Both the position numbers and the translations under genes were made by a program. The notes below the pieces were generated by a model. It saw only the letters and a program-made list of their open reading frames with translations. It made no database searches and had not been told where the DNA came from. Shown here piece by piece: positions 13,464 through 21,009 of a stretch of 64,000 bases of DNA; the stretch's first letter is position 1, and every line of letters begins with the position of its first letter. Origin of the DNA: Myxococcus fulvus (GTDB lineage Bacteria > Myxococcota > Myxococcia > Myxococcales > Myxococcaceae); the NCBI RefSeq assembly GCF_900111765.1, contig NZ_FOIB01000010.1, positions 1 through 64,000 on the forward strand, read 5' to 3'.

Positions 13464-13849
13464 GTGGGGTCTCCGCTCTCACGATTGACGACAGCCAGGT
13501 CCAGACTTCCGGAGGCGAGCAGCACCGGCTCGGGCGCGGGGCCCTCGCGGTAGACCGCCACGCCCAGCTTCAGACTCGCGGGGCCCACGTGCTCCAGCCG
13601 GGCCTCCAATCGCAGCCAGTCCTGGAAGCGCGCGGCCTCGCGGTAGCGGATGCGCAGCTCGCGCACGCGCAAGTCCAGGCCCTGCCCCTCCAGCTTCACC
13701 AGGTCCGAGCCGCGCCGCTCCAGCTCCTCCAGCGCCGCCGTCTCCAGCAGCGACGCGTACCGCGAGAAGTGCACGACGCCCGACGCATCGGTGTCCACGT
13801 GCTCCACCCGATGGCGTCTGGGCGCGGAGGCGGGTGACTCCATCCTCAT
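13412..13849 (-). CDS. Hotdog-fold acyl-ACP/CoA thioesterase (4HBT type)
   Basis: A 145-aa YbgC/4HBT-like thioesterase. The N-terminal HRVEHVDTDASGVVHFSRY is the classic 4HBT signature, with the Asp of DTDASGVVHF as the likely catalytic residue. Expected role: hydrolysing acyl chains from ACP or CoA, either to release an intermediate or to edit stalled chains. The start at 13849 is chosen because its ATG overlaps the aminotransferase stop (ATGA); an in-frame ATG at 13843 is the alternative. The 3' end overlaps the dehydratase gene by 52 bases. Aryl-polyene-type clusters also carry a discrete thioesterase. Confidence 0.85.
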   Translation of the reverse strand: MRMESPASAPRRHRVEHVDTDASGVVHFSRYASLLETAALEELERRGSDLVKLEGQGLDLRVRELRIRYREAARFQDWLRLEARLEHVGPASLKLGVAVYREGPAPEPVLLASGSLDLAVVNRESGDPTCLPPNLSSALERSPSP

Positions 13850-15243
13850 GGCCCCGCCTCCACGAAGCGCCGGGTCCCCTCGCGGATGCGCTCGACGATG
13901 CGGCGCAAATCCTCGTCGTTCGCGATGAGCGGCGGGGCCACGCGCATGGCGGGGAACAGGTAGCGCAGCCCGTGGGAGCGCCTGCCCGCGCCGGCCATGA
14001 ACTCGACGAAGACGCCGGCCTCGAGGAGCCGCTGGCGCAGCCGGGACAGGCCGTGCGAGGCGCGCTCGGTCAGCTCGACGCCGTTCATGTAGCCCTGTCC
14101 CCGCACCTCCTGGAACAGCGCCGGGAAGGCCTCCACCACGTCGCGCCGCAGCCGCTCGCGCAGCTCCGTGCCCAGCGCGCCCGCCCGCTCGATGAGGCGC
14201 TCCTCGGCGAGGTAGCGCAGGCCCGAGCGCATCAGCGCGCACGTGAGCGGCCGCAAGTCGGAGGTGGACACCGCGCCACTCGGGCGCACGGTCAGCTCCC
14301 GGCGCGCGATGACCATGGACGTGGAGACCGCGCCCATGCCCAGGCTCTTGCCGATGACGGTGACGTCGGTGGGGATGGGCCCCTCCTCGTCCGTCATCGC
14401 GAAGAAGCGGCCCGTCTTCGCGAAGGTGAGCACCTCGTCCGCGACGAGCAGCACGTCGTGCTCCCGGCACAGCGCGGCCAGCCTGCGCAGGTAGCCCGGC
14501 GGCGGGACGAGGATGCCCGCGTCGCCCTGGATGGGCTCGACGATGACCGCGGACAGCTTCGAGCCCTGCTCGGCGAAGAACCGCTCCAGGAGCGCCGCCT
14601 CGCCGAACGGGAGGAAGGCCACGTCCAGTCCGAAGGGAGGCTCGGTGCCCGGCAGCGGCAGGCCCAGGCGGTAATGTCTGCGATTGAGCAGGGGGACCAG
14701 TCCACCCGTCCAGCCATGCCACGCGCCCTCGAAGGCGAGGACCGTCCTGCGTGCCTCGCGGCCCACCTTCGCCGTGAGCCGTCGCCGGTCGAAGCCCGAC
14801 TCCAGCACCAGCCGCAGCGCCAGCTCCAGGCCCTCCGAGCCGGAGTTGCGGCCGCTGGCGTGGTACTCGCCGCCAGGGAAGCGGTCCGCCCAGCGTCCAC
14901 CGGGACCGAACAGCTCCTCCAGGAGCAGCGTGCGCTCCAGCGAGCCCAGCTCATCGGTGACATAGCCGCGCTCGAGCCCTTCACGGAACGCGGGCTGGAG
15001 GCACGGGTGCGCCGCGCCCAGGCACGCGCTGGCGTAGCCGCCGCTCGCGTCCAGCACCTCCAGCACCTGACCGGCGCTCTCGCCCTCCAGGGGGACCATG
15101 TGCTGGACGAGCCCACGGGCCTGGAGGGAGACGAAGGGCAGACGCCCGCCGCCATAGTGGTCCATCTGCAGGGCCTGGCCCGCGCGCAGCCGCTCCAGGT
15201 CCGCGGGCGCGAGGCTGCCTCCGGGCGCGGGCGTCCTCACCAC
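13846..15243 (-). CDS. Class III PLP-dependent aminotransferase
   Basis: A 465-aa fold-type I aminotransferase of the ornithine/GABA/glutamate-1-semialdehyde group. Visible features: ASGRNSGSEGLELALRLV (substrate and phosphate region), FEGAWHGWTGG, VIVEPIQGDAG, Asp269 in LLVADEV (binds the PLP pyridine N) and Lys299 in VIGKSLGMG (Schiff base). It is expected to install or remove an amine on an aldehyde or ketone intermediate. Within the cluster it could make the amine accepted by the NRPS terminal condensation domain, or act on a product of the alpha-oxoamine synthase; both are inference. It starts at GTG 15243, overlapping the ACP stop, and ends in an ATGA overlap with the thioesterase. Confidence 0.88.
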   Translation of the reverse strand: MVRTPAPGGSLAPADLERLRAGQALQMDHYGGGRLPFVSLQARGLVQHMVPLEGESAGQVLEVLDASGGYASACLGAAHPCLQPAFREGLERGYVTDELGSLERTLLLEELFGPGGRWADRFPGGEYHASGRNSGSEGLELALRLVLESGFDRRRLTAKVGREARRTVLAFEGAWHGWTGGLVPLLNRRHYRLGLPLPGTEPPFGLDVAFLPFGEAALLERFFAEQGSKLSAVIVEPIQGDAGILVPPPGYLRRLAALCREHDVLLVADEVLTFAKTGRFFAMTDEEGPIPTDVTVIGKSLGMGAVSTSMVIARRELTVRPSGAVSTSDLRPLTCALMRSGLRYLAEERLIERAGALGTELRERLRRDVVEAFPALFQEVRGQGYMNGVELTERASHGLSRLRQRLLEAGVFVEFMAGAGRRSHGLRYLFPAMRVAPPLIANDEDLRRIVERIREGTRRFVEAGP

Positions 15244-15509
15244 GCACCTCCCTGGGCCGCCGTCTTCAGGCCCACGATGAGCGACACCAGCTGGTTCACC
15301 GTGCGGAAGTTGTCGGTGTTGAAGTCCTCGTCGGTGATGCGGACCTTGAACACGTCCTCGCAGAGCACGCGCAGCTCCAGGAACCCCACCGAGTCGAGCC
15401 CGATGACGGACTGCAGGCCGTCGTCCTCGCCAATCTGCTCCGGGGGCAGCTCCACGAACAGCTTGTCGATGAGGATCTGCTTGATGCTTGCCGTCAGCTC
15501 TTCATGCAT
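15237..15509 (-). CDS. Acyl carrier protein
   Basis: A 90-aa stand-alone ACP with the 4'-phosphopantetheine site GLDSVGFLEL (Ser40) and an acidic helix II/III. Expected to carry growing acyl chains for the operon's ketosynthase, dehydratase and thioesterase, or to present acyl groups to the alpha-oxoamine synthase. I chose the ATG at 15509 because AGGA lies about 9 bases upstream; the ATG at 15518 would put that site against the start codon. The start overlaps the oxidoreductase stop by 8 bases. No phosphopantetheinyl transferase gene is in the window, so a housekeeping one must serve it and the two PCPs. Confidence 0.9.
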   Translation of the reverse strand: MHEELTASIKQILIDKLFVELPPEQIGEDDGLQSVIGLDSVGFLELRVLCEDVFKVRITDEDFNTDNFRTVNQLVSLIVGLKTAAQGGAW

Positions 15510-16500
15510 GGCTGTCATTCCTTCCCAATGTGAGAACGAGCTTCCCGATGTTGCGGTTGGCTTCCATCTCCCCCAGCGCCACGTTCACGTCCTCCAGCGG
15601 ATGCCGGGCGTGGATGACGGGGCGGAGTCCGCCCATGGCGAGCACCTCCATCCACCGCTGACGGAAGCGCGCGTTCACCTCGCGCTTCTCCTTGAGGGGC
15701 CGCAGCCGCAGCGATGAGCCCTTGAGCTGCAGCCGGCGCTGGACGATGCGCAGGAGGTCCACCTGCGTGGACATGCCGTCGAGCAGCCCCACCAGGACCA
15801 GACACCCCTCGTGCGCCAGCACGCCCAGGTTGCGCTCCAGGTACGCGCCGCCGATGAAGTCCATCACCAGCGGGACGCCTTCTCCTCCCGTCAGCCGGAG
15901 CACCTCCTGGACGAAGTCCTGCTCCCGGTGGTCGAACACCGCGTCGGCGCCCAGCGCGCGCACGGCCTCCACCTTCCGGCGCGTGCCCACCGTGCAGTAC
16001 GTGGTCGCGCCCACGTGCCGGGCCATCTGGACCATGGTGGTCCCGATGCTGCTGGCGGCCGCGTGGATGAGCACCGCCTGGCCCCGCTGGAGATGTCCCA
16101 GGGTGAAGAGCGTCTCATTCGCGGTGAGGCAGGACTCGGAGGTGGCGGCGGCCTCGGTGAAGTCGAAGCCGGAGGGGATGGGCAGCGCCATGCCCTGGTC
16201 CAGCAGGCAGTAGTCGGCGAACCCGCCTCCCTCCACCACGCCGAAGACGCGCTGTCCCCGGGTGAAGCCCTTCACGTCCTCGCCCCACGCCTCCACGGTG
16301 CCCGCCACCTCCACGCCGGGGATGGCGGACTGTCCTTCCGGCACGTGGTACTCGCCCTGGCGCTGGAGCAGGTCCGCGCGGTTGAGCGCCGTGGCGTGCA
16401 CCTTCACCAGCAGCGCCTCGCGCGTGGGCACGGGCCGGGGCACTTCCCGCAGCTTCACCACCTCAGGCCCGCCCAGGCCTTCGAAGACGACGGCTCGCAT
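15502..16500 (-). CDS. Zinc-independent MDR oxidoreductase (quinone oxidoreductase/PIG3-like)
   Basis: A 332-aa medium-chain dehydrogenase/reductase. The N-terminal MRAVVFEGLGGPEVVKLREVP and the NAD(P)H-binding loop VLIHAAASSIGTTMVQMA are typical of NADPH:quinone oxidoreductases and of trans-acting enoyl reductases; zinc ligands are absent. Expected to reduce a C=C bond with NADPH. In this operon it follows a MaoC hydratase and precedes an ACP, so reduction of an enoyl-CoA or enoyl-ACP intermediate is plausible. The start at 16500 lies 4 bases after the MaoC stop; a longer in-frame start at 16584 would run back into the MaoC gene. The exact substrate is unknown. Confidence 0.85.
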   Translation of the reverse strand: MRAVVFEGLGGPEVVKLREVPRPVPTREALLVKVHATALNRADLLQRQGEYHVPEGQSAIPGVEVAGTVEAWGEDVKGFTRGQRVFGVVEGGGFADYCLLDQGMALPIPSGFDFTEAAATSESCLTANETLFTLGHLQRGQAVLIHAAASSIGTTMVQMARHVGATTYCTVGTRRKVEAVRALGADAVFDHREQDFVQEVLRLTGGEGVPLVMDFIGGAYLERNLGVLAHEGCLVLVGLLDGMSTQVDLLRIVQRRLQLKGSSLRLRPLKEKREVNARFRQRWMEVLAMGGLRPVIHARHPLEDVNVALGEMEANRNIGKLVLTLGRNDSHA

Positions 16501-16504
16501 GGCG

Positions 16505-17035
16505 TCAGTACCTGGCCCTTTCCTCGACGGCGTGCGCGCGGGTGGGGACCAGGAAGCTGCGCTCGAAGGAGAGGAACACCTCACCCTTGGCGGTGAGGCC
16601 CACCGTCTCGCAGGTGATGATTCCCTCGCCGGCGCGACGGGTGGACAGCCGCGCGGAGAGGATGCGGCTCTCCGCGTAGAGCGTGTCGCCCGCGAAGACG
16701 GGGTGGGTGAGGCGAATCTTGTCCCAGCCCAGGTTGGCGGTGGCGCGGCCGCTGGTGCTGCGCACGCTCATCCCACAGACGATGCTGAACGTGACGAGGC
16801 TGGAGATGAGCGGCCGGCCCCACACCGTCTGCTCGCAGTACGCGGCGTCCAGGTGCAGCGGGGACGGGTTCATGCACAACGTGTTCATCAGCACGTTGTC
16901 GGCCTCCGTCACCGTCCTGCCGGGGCGGTGCTCGAAGACGTCCCCCACGGTGAAGTCCTCGTAGTGGAAGCCCAGCACCTCGCGGTAGCGCTGGGGGCCG
17001 AGCTGTTTGTAACCGGTGATGACGCTGCCGTGCAT
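16505..17035 (-). CDS. MaoC-family enoyl-CoA hydratase (mesaconyl-CoA hydratase-like)
   Basis: A 176-aa hotdog protein. The segment TEADNVLMNTLCMNPSPLHL followed by DAAYCEQTVWGRPL carries the hydratase Asp and His and closely resembles the mesaconyl-CoA/itaconyl-CoA hydratase (RipB/Ich-like) branch, where it precedes FGR-PLV-type sequence. It would hydrate or dehydrate a short, possibly branched dicarboxylic acyl-CoA. Two genes upstream is a CitE-like lyase; the same pair works together in mesaconate, itaconate and methylmalyl-CoA metabolism, which suggests coupled chemistry here. A clear GAGGAG RBS lies about 7 bases before the ATG. Substrate is inferred only from family and context. Confidence 0.85.
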   Translation of the reverse strand: MHGSVITGYKQLGPQRYREVLGFHYEDFTVGDVFEHRPGRTVTEADNVLMNTLCMNPSPLHLDAAYCEQTVWGRPLISSLVTFSIVCGMSVRSTSGRATANLGWDKIRLTHPVFAGDTLYAESRILSARLSTRRAGEGIITCETVGLTAKGEVFLSFERSFLVPTRAHAVEERARY

Positions 17036-17065
17036 GGCGTGGCTCCTCGTCGGCGGGGGCGCGGG

Positions 17066-18298
17066 TCAGAAGCGGGAGAGGATGTCCTGCACGTCGTCGC
17101 AGAAGACGCGGACCTGCTCCTCGCTCATGTCCGCGCGCATCATCACGCGCACCCCCGCCTCGCCCCGGGCGACGACGGGGAAGAACACCGCCGAGCAGTA
17201 GTAGCCGCGCTGGTACAGCTCCGAGGACAGCCGGATGGCGCGCTCCTCCTCGCCCACCTGGATGAGGCGGATGGGCATCCCGTTGCCCGCGTTGGGGGAG
17301 GGGAAGCGGCTGTCGAAGAGCTGGATGTTGCGCGCCAGCCGCCCCTGCAGCTCGCGCAGCTCCGGCGTGCGGTGCAGCGCGATGCTGGCGAGCGACGCGC
17401 CCACCGACGGCATCTGGAGGTTCTGGGACCAGGCCAGCGGCCCCGCGTTCCGGTAGAGGAAGTCGAAGCTCTTCTCGCTGCCCAGCATGGCGATGCCGCC
17501 GGAGCTGCCGAAGGCCTTGGCCAGCGAGGCGACCACCATCGTCAGGGGATTCATCTTCATCCGCGAGCGCACGTAGCCCTCGCCGCGCTCGCCCGTCAGC
17601 GCCAGCGAGTGCGAGTCATCGATGTAGAGGAACAGGCCGTAGCGCTCCTGGAGCTGGAGCAGCCCCTCCAGCGCGATGAGGCCGCCCATGGAGTAGGCGC
17701 CGTCGGCGACGTAGGCCACGCGCGGGTACTTCTTGCAGACGTCCTCCAGGTAGTTGAGGTCGTTGTGCGGACTGGTCAGCACCAGGCTCTCATCGCCGCA
17801 GATGGGCTTGATGTAGGCCATGGAGAAGTGACAGTAGCGGTCGAACACCATGACGCGCGGCTGGCCGTCCTCGGTGACGTGGCCGGAGGCGAGCAGGGGG
17901 AGGATGCCCGCCGTCAGCGCGCTGCAGGTGACGCCGGGCAGGGTGGGGCAGCCGTACAGCTCGCGCAGCTCCTCCTCCAGCCGCGCCATCAGCTTCAGGC
18001 GGATGCGCAGCGTGGACATGGCCAGGCTGTTGGTGCCCGCCTCCTGGAGCGCGTCGATGGCGCCCTGGAGGATTTTCGGGTGGTGGTTGAGGCCCAGGTA
18101 CGAGCACGAGCAGAGCAGCATGAACTCGTGACGGGACGTGGTGTCGACGAGCCGGTTGTTCGATTCGAAGTCCACCTTGATGTCGATGAGCCCGTTGTCC
18201 TTGGCGCGCTGCCAGCCGCGGTCCCCCACGGCGATGAGCTTCTCGTTGTTGCGATAGCGGCGGGGACCCAGGACGCTCTGCTCGCTGCTCGTTTCCAT
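17066..18298 (-). CDS. Alpha-oxoamine synthase (AONS/SPT family)
   Basis: A 410-aa PLP enzyme of the 8-amino-7-oxononanoate synthase/2-amino-3-ketobutyrate ligase/serine palmitoyltransferase family. Seen: His157 in FDRYCHFSMAY (stacks on PLP), ADGAYSMGG, Asp227-Asp228-Ser-His230 in LYIDDSHSLALTG and Lys261 in ASLAKAFGSSGG. It should decarboxylatively condense an amino acid with an acyl-CoA or acyl-ACP to give an alpha-aminoketone. Such enzymes occur in secondary metabolism (prodiginine, saxitoxin) as well as in biotin and sphingolipid synthesis. The operon setting favours a biosynthetic role beside its ACP. A GGAGG RBS precedes the start; the gene is 30 bases from each neighbour. Confidence 0.92.
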   Translation of the reverse strand: METSSEQSVLGPRRYRNNEKLIAVGDRGWQRAKDNGLIDIKVDFESNNRLVDTTSRHEFMLLCSCSYLGLNHHPKILQGAIDALQEAGTNSLAMSTLRIRLKLMARLEEELRELYGCPTLPGVTCSALTAGILPLLASGHVTEDGQPRVMVFDRYCHFSMAYIKPICGDESLVLTSPHNDLNYLEDVCKKYPRVAYVADGAYSMGGLIALEGLLQLQERYGLFLYIDDSHSLALTGERGEGYVRSRMKMNPLTMVVASLAKAFGSSGGIAMLGSEKSFDFLYRNAGPLAWSQNLQMPSVGASLASIALHRTPELRELQGRLARNIQLFDSRFPSPNAGNGMPIRLIQVGEEERAIRLSSELYQRGYYCSAVFFPVVARGEAGVRVMMRADMSEEQVRVFCDDVQDILSRF

Positions 18299-18328
18299 GT
18301 GGATTCCTCCTCGGGATGGGGTGGGGTG

Positions 18329-19195
18329 TCAGAGGGAGCGCGACGGGGGGTCGGCCTCGCGGGGGCCGAACTCCTCGAGCGTGCGCTTCGCCGCCTCGAC
18401 GAACGGGGCGCCCATCATGGTCCCCTCCACCACGCAGATGTTGAAGTCGCGGGCCTGGCTCTCCTGGACGATGGTCCGCGCCTTGCGCAGCGTGTGCTCG
18501 TCCGGGGAGAAGGCCTGGTTGATGACCTCCACCTGGCGCGGGTGGACGGCGGCCTTGCCGCTGAAGCCCAGGCTCCGGGCGAGCTGGCACTCGCGGCGCA
18601 GCCCCTCCACGTCGGACATGTCGAACAGCGGCGAGTCGACCACCTGCACGTTGGCGGCGCGCGCGGCGGCGACGAGCCGGGAGCGCGCGTAATACAGGGG
18701 CTCCCACGCCAGCGACGCGCCGATGCTGAAGGAGTAGTCCGCCGAGCCGAACACCAGGGCCTTGAGGCGTGGCGTCGCGCAGGCGATGGCGTGCACGTTC
18801 TCCACGCCGCGCGGCGTCTCCACCAGGGCGAGCAGGTCCACCTGCGAGCAGCTGGCGCCGAGCACCTGCTCGACGATCTCCAGGTCCCGCGGCGACTCCA
18901 CCTTGGGCACCAGCACCGCGTCCGGCTTGACGGCGTAGTGGCGCAGCGCGAGCAGGTCCTTCAGCCCCTCCGGCCGGGTGACGGTGTTGATGCGGATGGC
19001 GCGGCGGCTGGGCCCCTTGGGCGCGGAGAAGAACGCCTCCGCCTGCTGACGGGCCGTGTCCTTGTGGCTCGAGGCCACGGAGTCCTCCAGGTCCACCAGG
19101 CTGATGTCCGCGCCGGATTGCTGCCCTCGGGCGAAGCGGTCCACGACGAGCGCGGGAGTGAACAGGATGGAGCGGCAATACCGGGTGAACTTCAT
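18329..19195 (-). CDS. CitE-like HpcH/HpaI aldolase/citrate lyase family protein
   Basis: A 288-aa TIM-barrel lyase and first gene of the operon. Features: RSILFTPA near the N terminus, ISLVDLEDSVA (metal/CoA site), VLVPKVES, ALVETPRGV (metal-binding Glu) and KAAVHPRQVEVINQAFSP, matching malyl/methylmalyl/citramalyl-CoA lyase-type CitE paralogues. It cleaves, or in reverse forms, a C-C bond between an acyl-CoA and a 2-oxoacid. CitE alpha and gamma partners are absent, so it is not a citrate lyase subunit. The ATG at 19195 is chosen because GGAGG lies about 5 bases upstream; the open frame extends further upstream without a better site. Confidence 0.88.
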   Translation of the reverse strand: MKFTRYCRSILFTPALVVDRFARGQQSGADISLVDLEDSVASSHKDTARQQAEAFFSAPKGPSRRAIRINTVTRPEGLKDLLALRHYAVKPDAVLVPKVESPRDLEIVEQVLGASCSQVDLLALVETPRGVENVHAIACATPRLKALVFGSADYSFSIGASLAWEPLYYARSRLVAAARAANVQVVDSPLFDMSDVEGLRRECQLARSLGFSGKAAVHPRQVEVINQAFSPDEHTLRKARTIVQESQARDFNICVVEGTMMGAPFVEAAKRTLEEFGPREADPPSRSL

Positions 19196-19296
19196 GGTCG
19201 CCTCCGGAGGTGGGCCTGCCCTGCTCGCACCCGTCACGTCGCCGCCCGTGAGACTCCAGGCGGCCCGCTCGGGGTGCGATGAATCAGTGATTGTCT

Positions 19297-19347
19297 GGGT
19301 ACTCTCGTTGCCCGGGAGGCGTCAAGAAAATCTGCAAGCAATTGCAG
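19297..19347 (-). promoter_or_regulatory. Candidate promoter and palindromic operator of the biosynthetic operon
   Basis: On the minus strand a perfect inverted repeat CTGCAA-N4-TTGCAG (19332-19347) lies 6 bases before TTGACG (19320-19325), a good -35 match. With 17-18 bp spacing this leads only to weak -10 candidates (GTACCC/TACCCA, 19296-19302), so the promoter call is tentative. It lies about 100 bases upstream of the CitE-like gene start. The palindrome would suit a dimeric regulator contacting the -35 region. Confidence 0.35.
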
Positions 19348-19360
19348 GGGCCGCGCGTGC

Positions 19361-19441
19361 TATGTCTTGATATGTCTTTCTGCGTGTGAATAGGTGTATC
19401 CACGTGCTGCCATGTTTTTGTGAGACTGGATTGAGACTGGA
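19361..19441. promoter_or_regulatory. Two pairs of direct repeats upstream of the biosynthetic operon
   Basis: TATGTCTT occurs twice at 19361-19368 and 19371-19378 (10-bp spacing). TGAGACTGGA occurs twice at 19421-19430 and 19432-19441 (11-bp spacing). Spacing of one helical turn is typical of activators that bind as tandem dimers. The 395-bp gap 19196-19590 holds these repeats, the palindrome and a locally AT-richer stretch; I see no convincing gene in it. Function is inferred from position. Confidence 0.4.
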
Positions 19442-19590
19442 GTTGCGGAGACCCAGGGGCGGGTAACCCGTATGAAACGGTGCACGCATCACCGTGAATG
19501 GCTGACACGCCACGTCATCGGGTGACCGCGCTCGCACCTGGGCCATGACGCCCGGGCGCTCAACGGCGACAGTCCGGGTGCGTCTTGGTG

Positions 19591-20433
19591 CTACGCGAGC
19601 TTCGAGAGCAGGGCGTCCCGGGCCGCGCGGAGCTTCGGTGAGTTGATGTGTCGCGTGATGACCGTGCTCGCCTCGGCCCGCTCCGAGGGGCCCAGGCGGG
19701 GCAGCCACTCGGTCTCCAGCGCGGTCAGCTTCTCGCGCTGGGAGCGCGAGGCGTCCGCGAGCCACGCGTCGAGCTCCTGGACCAGGGCGGAGGACTCTCG
19801 CCGCTGGGGAGGCTTGGGCGGCGGGCGCGGCACGAAGTCGCGTGTCGTCCACTCCGGGGAAACGGGCCTCGCGCCGGCCCATTGGCTGAAGCGCTCCGTC
19901 AGCGCGTCCCAGGGGAGCCAGGGCTCCTGGGGTTGGAGGAGGCCCCAGGACTCCAGTCGCGCGCGGGCGCCCTCGCGTCCGGCGGCCTCGTCGTCGACGC
20001 GGTCGAGCAGTCGGTCCTGTCCCGTCGTGAGGTGATGGACGTGGAGGGTGACGGCGGCGCCCTCGGCCGAGCCCAGGACGTGGGTGCCCCCGGTTTCGTT
20101 CTCGCCGATGAAGCGCTCGCAGCGCAGGTCGCCGGCGACGATGAGATATCCCTGGTTGAGCAGCGCCCGACAGGTCAGGTGTCCCCGGATGAAGACCAGG
20201 CCCCGGTTGAGCACGAGCCCGTCACAGATGACGGAGCCCTCGACGATGACACCGCCGCGAGACTCATCGAAGGTGAGCGTCTCTCCGCGCTGTGGCGTGT
20301 AGAGCCCCGCCCCGCTCGAGCCGTAGCCGCTGGCGATCATCTCCGGGTCCACGTCGAGCCCCGCGAAGTCATGCTGCTCGCGCAGCCACCGCCAGGCCTC
20401 GTCCGGAGACAACCATCGCTGAAGCTCGAGCAC
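19591..20433 (-). CDS. Hypothetical protein with bactofilin-like beta-strand repeats
   Basis: A 280-aa soluble protein. The central part (about 55-130) has short repeating strands such as GGVIVEGSVICDG, LVLNRGLVFIRGHL, LLNQGYLIVAGDLRCERF, a rhythm like the beta-helix of polymer-forming bactofilins. It is flanked by a tryptophan-rich N-terminal helix and a Pro-rich linker (PRPPPKPPQRR) leading to a helical tail. There is no signal peptide or transmembrane segment. It may instead belong to a family of predicted cytoplasmic 'molecular clasp' proteins common in myxobacteria; I cannot name it. It is on the same strand as the biosynthetic operon but separated by 395 bp, so probably not part of it. 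Confidence 0.7.
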   Translation of the reverse strand: MLELQRWLSPDEAWRWLREQHDFAGLDVDPEMIASGYGSSGAGLYTPQRGETLTFDESRGGVIVEGSVICDGLVLNRGLVFIRGHLTCRALLNQGYLIVAGDLRCERFIGENETGGTHVLGSAEGAAVTLHVHHLTTGQDRLLDRVDDEAAGREGARARLESWGLLQPQEPWLPWDALTERFSQWAGARPVSPEWTTRDFVPRPPPKPPQRRESSALVQELDAWLADASRSQREKLTALETEWLPRLGPSERAEASTVITRHINSPKLRAARDALLSKLA

Positions 20434-20523
20434 CGTTCACTCCGCCTGAGGTCCCCTCTGATCTTCGCTCGCGGCTCCACCTTCGCGCCAGGGTAGAAGA
20501 GGGGCCTCTTCGAGGAGCCGCGC

Positions 20524-20882
20524 ATGCTGCAACGCCCTGCCTATGTTCCCGAGTGGATCTCCACCGCGCCGATGACCTTCAGGTTCAACAACGAGACCTC
20601 CCTCGCGCTCGACAACCCGGGCAACATCCCGGAGTGGCTGGGGGACCCCCTGTGGCACGTGAACTACAAGGGCAAGGCGGCGCTGGGCCTGGCGTGCATC
20701 GAGTGGGTCGCATGGCGCCTGGCGGGACTGACGGACGTCACGGACCTGCTGTCCCGGCCGCGGACCGCGCCGCGTGGGACCGCTTCCTTCGCGGGCTCTC
20801 ACCTTCCGCGAATCCCTACCTCGTCCCCGAGGACACGCTGCTCGCCGAGGGCTTCACGGGTCCGCTCTACCGCATGAACTGA
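20524..20882 (+). pseudogene. Frameshifted hypothetical gene
   Basis: Reading from ATG 20524 gives protein-like sequence (YVPEWISTAPMTFRFNNETS, later GKAALGLACIEWVAWRLAGL) up to about 20755. The sequence after that in the same frame turns into Arg/Pro/Ser-rich noise. A neighbouring frame then continues sensibly (AADRAAWDRFLRGLSPSANP, then YLVPEDTLLAEGFTGPLYRMN) to a stop at 20882. One small insertion or deletion near 20755 explains this. The joined product would be about 119 aa with no recognised domain. It may be a decayed gene, an internally deleted copy of a longer one, or a sequencing error. Confidence 0.55.
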
Positions 20883-21009
20883 GGTCGTGCGTCCGTCGGG
20901 CGACTGTTGAATGCCTCACGACGGCGTTTTCGGAGACGTCAGAGTGGGACGCTAGGGTGCCCCGCGTCAGGCAATCCGTCTGGCATGACTCGTTGAACGA
21001 GGTCTCCTG

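Noticed and set aside
13834..15717. Plus-strand open frame opposite the ACP and aminotransferase genes
   Set aside because: Low-complexity Arg/Gln/Ala composition with no motif, opposite well-supported enzyme genes.
18329..19195. CitE-like protein as a citrate lyase beta subunit
   Set aside because: No citrate lyase alpha, gamma or accessory genes are present. Neighbours are biosynthetic and the sequence fits CitE paralogues acting on acyl-CoA.
19332..19362. Sigma-54-like element (GGC...TTGC) upstream of the biosynthetic operon
   Set aside because: The GG to GC distance is one base longer than the -24/-12 rule requires and the TGGCAC half is poor.
19284..19508. Small minus-strand open frame in the biosynthetic operon leader
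   Set aside because: No recognisable protein features or good RBS, and it covers the repeats and palindrome of the regulatory region.
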